Positions 59,266 to 64,000 of a stretch of 64,000 nucleotides of DNA are shown in pieces. Source of the DNA: Mesorhizobium sp. (GTDB taxonomy: Bacteria > Pseudomonadota > Alphaproteobacteria > Rhizobiales > Rhizobiaceae); the NCBI RefSeq assembly GCF_023954305.1, contig NZ_JAMLIG010000001.1, forward strand, positions 992,001 through 1,056,000. The letters run 5' to 3'. Within the stretch, counting starts at the first letter, position 1. Each line of letters begins with the position of its first letter. The notes under the pieces are model-generated. The model ran no database searches and was not told the origin of the DNA. It saw only the letters and a list, made by a program, of their open reading frames with translations. The position numbers and the translations under genes were made by a program.

Positions 59266-61338
59266 ATGGCAGAGAAAGTGGCCGCAGGCAATGAATATGT
59301 GGTCGCCGGGATCGATGTCGGCGGCACGTTCACCGACCTCATCCTGATCGACGGCTCCGCGGGCGGAAAGGTCTATGTCGCCAAGACGCCGACGACGGTC
59401 GACAACCAGGCCTACGGCGTGGTCTCGGCGCTCGGCGCGACCGGATTCCCGATCGGACGGATCGACCTGATCGTGCACGGCACGACGACGACGACCAACG
59501 CCGTGCTCGAGCGGCGCCTGGCCCGGACCGGGATGATCACCACGCAAGGCTTCCGCGACGTGCTGGAGCTCGGACGCAGGACCAGGCCCAATCCGTACGG
59601 AATGACGGGGACTTTCGTGCCCGTCATTCCCCGCAACCTGCGGCTCGAGGTTCCAGAGCGGGTCGAGGCCTCGGGCGCGGTCCGCGTGCCGCTCGACGAG
59701 GCGGCGGTGCGTGCCGCGGTGCGCCAGCTGATCGACGCCGGCTGCGAATCGCTGGTGATCCATTTCCTGCACGCCTATGCCAACCCGGCGCATGAGAAGC
59801 GGGCCGCGGAGATCGCCGCCGAGCTCTGGCCCAACGACCACATCACCACCGGCCATTCGCTCCTGTCGGAGGCGCGCGAGTTCGAGCGCGGGGTCACGGC
59901 GGCGGTCAACGCCTCGGTGCAGCCGATCCTGAAGCGCTATGTCGAGCGGCTGCGCGGCGAACTCGCCGAGCGCGGCTACAGCCGCGACTTCCTGATGATG
60001 AACGGCAATGGCGGCATGATCTCGGCCCGCTACGTGACGAACGAAGCCGCCAAGACGGTGATGTCCGGCCCTGCCTCCGGCGTTATGGCAGCCGCCTATA
60101 CCGGGCGGCGCGCCGGGTTCCCCAACCTCGTCACCTACGACATGGGCGGAACCTCGACCGACGTGGCGCTGATCCGCGGCGCGCAGCCGGCTGTCTCGAA
60201 CGAGATCGAGATCGAATACGCCATGCCGATCCACGTGCCGATGGTCGACGTGCACACGGTCGGCGCCGGCGGCGGCTCGATCGCGCGGATCGACGATGCG
60301 GGCCTGATCCGCGTCGGGCCGGAAAGCGCGGGTGCGAGCCCGGGGCCGATCTGCTACGGCCGGGGCGGCACCGAGCCGACGATTTCCGACGCCAACCTGA
60401 TCCTCGGCCGGCTAAATCCGAAGCGGCTGCTCGCGGTCGATTCCCCGGTCAGCGTGCCCGATATCGAGGCGATCTTCGCCGAAAAGCTCGGCGGCCGTAT
60501 CGGCGTCGGCGGCGCGGAGGCCGCGGGCGCCGTGCTGCGCATCGCCAATCTCAAGATGGCGGGCGCGATCCGCATGGTGTCGATCTCCAAGGGGCACGAC
60601 CCGCGCGACTTCGCACTGTTCGCCTTCGGCGGCGCCGGGCCGCTGCATGCGACCGCGCTGGCCCGCGAGCTCGGCATCCCCAAGGTGCTCGTCCCCGCGC
60701 GGCCAGGCATCACCAATGCGCTCGGCTGCGTCGTCGCCGACATGCGGCACGACTTCGTCAACACGCTGAACCAGCCCGTCGCCGCGCTGGATGAGGCGAA
60801 GGCGCGCGAAATCCTCGCCCGCCACGCGGCGGAAGGCCGCGAGCTGATCGCCAAGGAAGCGGTGAGGCCGCAGACGATCCGCATCGTGCATTCGGCCGAC
60901 ATGCAGTTCGTCGGCCAGACGCATCTCCTGAACGTCCCCCTGCCCTCCGCCGAGGTCACACGCGTCCAATTGCAGGACATCTTCGAGAAAGCCTATTACG
61001 CCCGCTTCCGGGTGCAGCTGCCGGAGATCAGGGCAGCGCTCGTCAACCTGAACACGTCGGTGATCGGCGTTCGGAGCGAGCTCGACCTGTCGACGCTGAT
61101 CGATCCCGCCGGGCGCGCGGACAGCCTCGCCGGAGCACTCATAGAGACGCGCCCCGTCTGGTTCGACGGCAAGTGGCTCGACACGCCTGTCTATGCCCGC
61201 GAGAAGCTGCCGCTCGACGCTGCCTTCGAAGGACCGGCCATCCTCGAACAGCTCGACGCGACGACGGTCGTCGAGCCCGGCGACCGATGTTCGTCGGATG
61301 GGGAAGGCAACATCGTGATCGAGGTGAGACGGGGATGA
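59266..61338 (+). CDS. hyuA: Hydantoinase/oxoprolinase subunit A
   Basis: ATP-using subunit (690 residues) of an N-methylhydantoinase / 5-oxoprolinase / acetone carboxylase-type enzyme. The actin-like phosphate motifs are GIDVGGTFTDLILID near the N-terminus and TYDMGGTSTDVALIRG (near residue 290); HTVGAGGGSIARID and ALGCVVADMRHDF are also diagnostic. ATG 59266 is used. The B subunit follows after a 200-base gap that contains a palindromic repeat. The hydrolysed cyclic amide is not known. Confidence 0.9.
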   Translation: MAEKVAAGNEYVVAGIDVGGTFTDLILIDGSAGGKVYVAKTPTTVDNQAYGVVSALGATGFPIGRIDLIVHGTTTTTNAVLERRLARTGMITTQGFRDVLELGRRTRPNPYGMTGTFVPVIPRNLRLEVPERVEASGAVRVPLDEAAVRAAVRQLIDAGCESLVIHFLHAYANPAHEKRAAEIAAELWPNDHITTGHSLLSEAREFERGVTAAVNASVQPILKRYVERLRGELAERGYSRDFLMMNGNGGMISARYVTNEAAKTVMSGPASGVMAAAYTGRRAGFPNLVTYDMGGTSTDVALIRGAQPAVSNEIEIEYAMPIHVPMVDVHTVGAGGGSIARIDDAGLIRVGPESAGASPGPICYGRGGTEPTISDANLILGRLNPKRLLAVDSPVSVPDIEAIFAEKLGGRIGVGGAEAAGAVLRIANLKMAGAIRMVSISKGHDPRDFALFAFGGAGPLHATALARELGIPKVLVPARPGITNALGCVVADMRHDFVNTLNQPVAALDEAKAREILARHAAEGRELIAKEAVRPQTIRIVHSADMQFVGQTHLLNVPLPSAEVTRVQLQDIFEKAYYARFRVQLPEIRAALVNLNTSVIGVRSELDLSTLIDPAGRADSLAGALIETRPVWFDGKWLDTPVYAREKLPLDAAFEGPAILEQLDATTVVEPGDRCSSDGEGNIVIEVRRG

Positions 61339-61370
61339 GCGGGCATCTCGAACGTGCTGGGCCTTACGAG

Positions 61371-61508
61371 AACCCCCACCCCTACCCCTCCCCACAAGGG
61401 GGAGGGAGACTGGCTCGTCGCGCCATTCGATCCCCGGAGTCGAGCGAGGTGAGAGGCAAGTTCTCAGAATCCCCCTCCCCCTTGTGGGGAGGGGTAAGGG
61501 GTGGGGGT
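61371..61508. repeat. Palindromic MITE-like repeat (family A) between hyuA and hyuB
   Basis: AACCCCCACCCCTACCCC with TCCCCACAAGGGGGAGGGA (61371-61407) is inverted at 61469-61508. It is the closest relative of the element inside the helicase gene. It occupies most of the intergenic space of a two-subunit enzyme operon. Confidence 0.85.
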
Positions 61509-61537
61509 CGCTCCACTCAGCGGAGCGAGACCATCGC

Positions 61538-63226
61538 ATGACCACGCTGGACGCCATCACGCTCTCGGTCATCCAGGCAGGCCTGCAGCAGGTCTGCGAC
61601 GAGATGGACCTGACCTTCTCGCGCGCCGCGTTTTCGCCCGTGATCGCAGAGGCCAACGACCGCTCCGACGGAATCTACTCGGCCGAGGACGGGTCGCTGA
61701 TCGCGCAAGGCATCGGCGGGCTGCCGGTGTTCGTCGGCGTCATGCAGTATTCGACGCGGATGCTGATCGAGATGATCCGGGACGGCAAGGCGCTCAAGCC
61801 GGAGCCGGGCGACATCTACATTGTCAACGACCCCTATCTCGGCGGAACGCACCTCATGGATGTGCGCTTCGTCAAGCCGGTCTGGCGCAACGGCAAAATC
61901 TTTTGCTGGCTGTCCAACACCGGTCACTGGCCCGACATCGGCGGCGCAGTGCCGGGCGGGTTCTCTGCCTCGGCGACGGCTGTGGAGCAGGAGGGCCTGC
62001 GCCTGCCGCCGGTCAAGCTGTTCAAGAAGGGCGTGATGGATCCGGAGATCCACGCCATCATCGCCTCGAACATCCGCGTCGCCGACCAGCGCATCGGCGA
62101 CATCAAGGCCCAGGCGGCCGCCCTGATGGTCGGGCAGGACCGGCTCTACGAACTGCTCGACCGCTATGGCGACAAGACCGTCACCGACGCGATCGCGGAA
62201 TTGCGGCGCCGTGCCAGCGAACAGATGCGGGCGCGCATAGCCGAAATGCCGGACGGCGTCTTCCGGTCGAAGGCCTTCGTCGATTCCGACGGCGTGGTCG
62301 ACGAGCCACTGACCATCGCGCTGGCGATCGAGAAGACCGGCGACACGCTGACCTTCGACTTCGACGGCTCCAGCCCGCCCTGCGCCGGCCCGATGAACAG
62401 CGTGCTGGCGACCACGCTGTCTTCGGTCTATCTGGCGATCCGCCACGTCTTCCCGGACGTGCCGCTGTCGGCCGGCGCGTTCGAGCCGCTGATCGTCAGG
62501 CGTCCCGAGGGGACGTTCCTCGACGCGCGCTACCCGCGCCCGGTCTCGGGCTGCGCGGCGGAGGTCTCGCAGCGCATCGCCGAGGCCGTCTTCGCCGCGA
62601 TGGTCCAGGCGCTTCCGGACAAGGTCACGGCAGCACCGGCGGGATCGAGCGGCAATTTCGCGCTCGGCGGCCACGACCCGGCGCGCGGCCGCGACTTCGT
62701 CATGTACCTGATCTCCGGCGGCGGCTATGGCGGGAGTGCGGCGGCCGACGGTCTGTCCAACGGCTGCTCGACGATCGGCATCTCCAAGTCGCCGCCGGTC
62801 GAAGTGATGGAACAGGCGTTTCCGGTGCTCTACCGGCACTACGCCCTGCACGAGGGCTCGGGCGGCGCCGGCCGTCATCGCGGCGGTTTCGGCCTTGCCT
62901 ACGAGATCGAATTGCTGCGCGGCCAGGCCCGCGCCTCCTTCGTCATGGACCACGGCCGCACCGGTCCGCTCGGCGCGCTGGGCGGCGAGGACGGCGGCGT
63001 CAACCGGGTCAAGGTCATCCGGGGCGGCCACGAGCACGTCCCGCCGCATCTGTCGAAAGAGCAGGACATTCCGCTTTCCGCCGGCGACCGGGTGCAGGTG
63101 AAGACGCCAGGCGGCGGCGGCTACGGCGATCCGCGCCAACGCGACCGGGCGCTGGTCGCCCATGACGTGGCGATGGGCTACTACACGCGACACGACGCCG
63201 AAGCACGCTTCGGACCCTTCAGCTGA
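61538..63226 (+). CDS. hyuB: Hydantoinase subunit B
   Basis: Partner subunit of 562 residues of the hydantoinase/oxoprolinase. Family stretches: FSRAAFSPVIAEANDRSDGI (near residue 27), GDIYIVNDPYLGGTHLMDVR (near 90), NTGHWPDIGGAVPGGF (near 126) and the C-terminal GGGGYGDPRQRD. ATG 61538 is used; a frame extension upstream lies in the repeat. Its 3' end overlaps the convergent marR-type gene by eight bases. Confidence 0.9.
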   Translation: MTTLDAITLSVIQAGLQQVCDEMDLTFSRAAFSPVIAEANDRSDGIYSAEDGSLIAQGIGGLPVFVGVMQYSTRMLIEMIRDGKALKPEPGDIYIVNDPYLGGTHLMDVRFVKPVWRNGKIFCWLSNTGHWPDIGGAVPGGFSASATAVEQEGLRLPPVKLFKKGVMDPEIHAIIASNIRVADQRIGDIKAQAAALMVGQDRLYELLDRYGDKTVTDAIAELRRRASEQMRARIAEMPDGVFRSKAFVDSDGVVDEPLTIALAIEKTGDTLTFDFDGSSPPCAGPMNSVLATTLSSVYLAIRHVFPDVPLSAGAFEPLIVRRPEGTFLDARYPRPVSGCAAEVSQRIAEAVFAAMVQALPDKVTAAPAGSSGNFALGGHDPARGRDFVMYLISGGGYGGSAAADGLSNGCSTIGISKSPPVEVMEQAFPVLYRHYALHEGSGGAGRHRGGFGLAYEIELLRGQARASFVMDHGRTGPLGALGGEDGGVNRVKVIRGGHEHVPPHLSKEQDIPLSAGDRVQVKTPGGGGYGDPRQRDRALVAHDVAMGYYTRHDAEARFGPFS

Positions 63227-63671
63227 TCTTGTTGAGCAGTTTGAGCAGGGTCTGCGATTCGCGTTTCGTCAGCGGTTGCAGCGTGTCGCGGGTGATCTTG
63301 ACCGCGACAGGAACGAGCTGAACGAGCATGTCCCGTCCGAGCGGCGTCAGGGAAACAACGATGCGGCGGCGGTCTTCATTGTCCTCGGCCACCGCCACCA
63401 GCCCGCGCAGCTTCAAGCGGTCGACGACGCCCTTGACGGTCGCGGCGTCCATGGCGACGAGCTGGCCGAGCTGGTTCTGCGAACATTCGCCGAGGTCGCC
63501 GAGCTTAGAGAGCGCGGCGAACTGCGGCGGGGTCAGCTCTTCGATCTGCGACGAGAAGATGGCGACATGCCGCTGATGTGCCTTGCGCAGTATATAGCCG
63601 ATTTGCTCCTGGACACGGTAGGCGCAGGTCTCGTCGTCTCCATCGAACGCCTGCGATTCAGTATCGGCCAT
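63219..63671 (-). CDS. MarR family transcriptional regulator
   Basis: Winged-helix regulator of 150 residues: helical dimerisation at both ends and wHTH LTPPQFAALSKLGDLGECSQ, then NQLGQLVAMDAATVKGVVDR with the wing AEDNEDRRRIVVSLTPLG. Start taken as ATG 63671, which overlaps the preceding stop by one base (TGATG). Encoded directly after the DUF1185 gene and convergent to hyuAB, so it may sense a metabolite of this catabolic group. Confidence 0.88.
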   Translation of the reverse strand: MADTESQAFDGDDETCAYRVQEQIGYILRKAHQRHVAIFSSQIEELTPPQFAALSKLGDLGECSQNQLGQLVAMDAATVKGVVDRLKLRGLVAVAEDNEDRRRIVVSLTPLGRDMLVQLVPVAVKITRDTLQPLTKRESQTLLKLLNKIS

Positions 63672-64000
63672 CACCGCAAGCCATCCTCTCCCTTCACATG
63701 AGAGGCTTCGAGCCCGCCCATACGACTGTGAATCCGGGGACCGCAGGACATGGCGATGCAGTATAAGATCTCGTCATGGCGCGGGCCATCTGGAATACTT
63801 ACTGTCATAGCATCGAAATGACTGCGGACATAGGCCGCGTTGGTGTGGCCGAGGGGAATGTCCAAAGAACTTCCCAGTCCCGCGACCTTCATTGCCGACG
63901 GAACGATCGCCTTGGTCGCGGACAACCGCTCCCGCATCGCATAGCCGCCGGGCACGTGCCATAGCGCGCCATGCTCGATCTCGCCGGACGAGCCGACGAT
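63671..64000 (-). CDS. Amino acid synthesis (DUF1185) family protein, 5' part outside window
   Basis: C-terminal 109 residues of a protein whose start lies beyond 64000. The segment GEIEHGALWHVPGGYAMRER and later AAYVRSHFDAMTVSIPDGPR match the DUF1185/Amino_synth family, which often neighbours amidohydrolase, hydantoinase and MarR genes. Biochemical role not established. Its stop overlaps the MarR start, so the two are coupled. Confidence 0.75.
   Translation of the reverse strand: MVGSSGEIEHGALWHVPGGYAMRERLSATKAIVPSAMKVAGLGSSLDIPLGHTNAAYVRSHFDAMTVSIPDGPRHDEILYCIAMSCGPRIHSRMGGLEASHVKGEDGLR

Overview
The window is high-GC chromosomal DNA from an alphaproteobacterium, most likely of the order Hyphomicrobiales (Phyllobacteriaceae, Mesorhizobium-like). 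This is inferred from base composition, from alphaproteobacterial families (TIGR02186, DUF3429, the ligase-associated repair set, DUF1185), and from many GC-rich palindromic intergenic repeats. No ribosomal marker is present, so the genus stays an inference.

Layout. 1-2.3 kb: TauE/SafE anion transporter, TIGR02186 protein and DUF3429 protein. 2.3-10.3 kb: a four-gene DNA repair set (PdeM phosphoesterase, Lhr-type helicase, MBL exonuclease, ATP-dependent ligase) split into two divergent pairs by a RelE/HigB-type toxin-antitoxin pair and a TPR-methyltransferase. 10.3-21.8 kb: housekeeping and catabolic genes (Pro-rich membrane protein, nitronate monooxygenase-like enzyme, HAD phosphatase, pgi, MocR regulator, MttB-like methyltransferase, alpha/beta hydrolase, and an acyl-CoA ligase with a histone H1-like N-terminal tail). 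22.1-27.5 kb: a complete five-gene dipeptide-type ABC importer. 27.5-31.2 kb: sugar-acid catabolic genes (NAD-dependent epimerase/dehydrogenase, ABM monooxygenase, SDR remnant, TetR regulator, SMP-30 lactonase). The first and last coding genes of this group share a 16-bp palindromic operator.

31.4-42.8 kb is the most unusual region. A SpvB/RHS polymorphic toxin gene of about 2055 codons ends in an AHH nuclease tip and is followed by its putative immunity gene. Behind it lie three displaced cassettes. Each repeats part of the RHS core: one carries a colicin E5-like tip plus immunity gene, one an unrecognised Gly-rich tip plus a membrane immunity protein, and one is fused to a decayed FAD-oxidase fragment. 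Cassettes 2 and 3 are riddled with a three-hairpin repeat whose stems covary, and one copy is a recombination hybrid. A tRNA-Thr(CGT) gene follows.

43.4-48.2 kb: PaaG-type hydratase, Crp/Fnr regulator, class III cyclase-TolB-TPR protein and an Mrp ATPase. 49.9-56.6 kb: a BMP-type nucleoside/nucleobase ABC importer with a CodA-family deaminase that has Cys at the position where E. coli CodA has Asp314, the published hallmark of 5-methylcytosine deaminases. Every gap in this operon holds a palindromic repeat. 56.7-64 kb: acetylpolyamine amidohydrolase, ferredoxin-NADP reductase, hydantoinase A/B pair, MarR regulator and a DUF1185 protein cut by the window end.

All calls come from reading the sequence; no database search was run.
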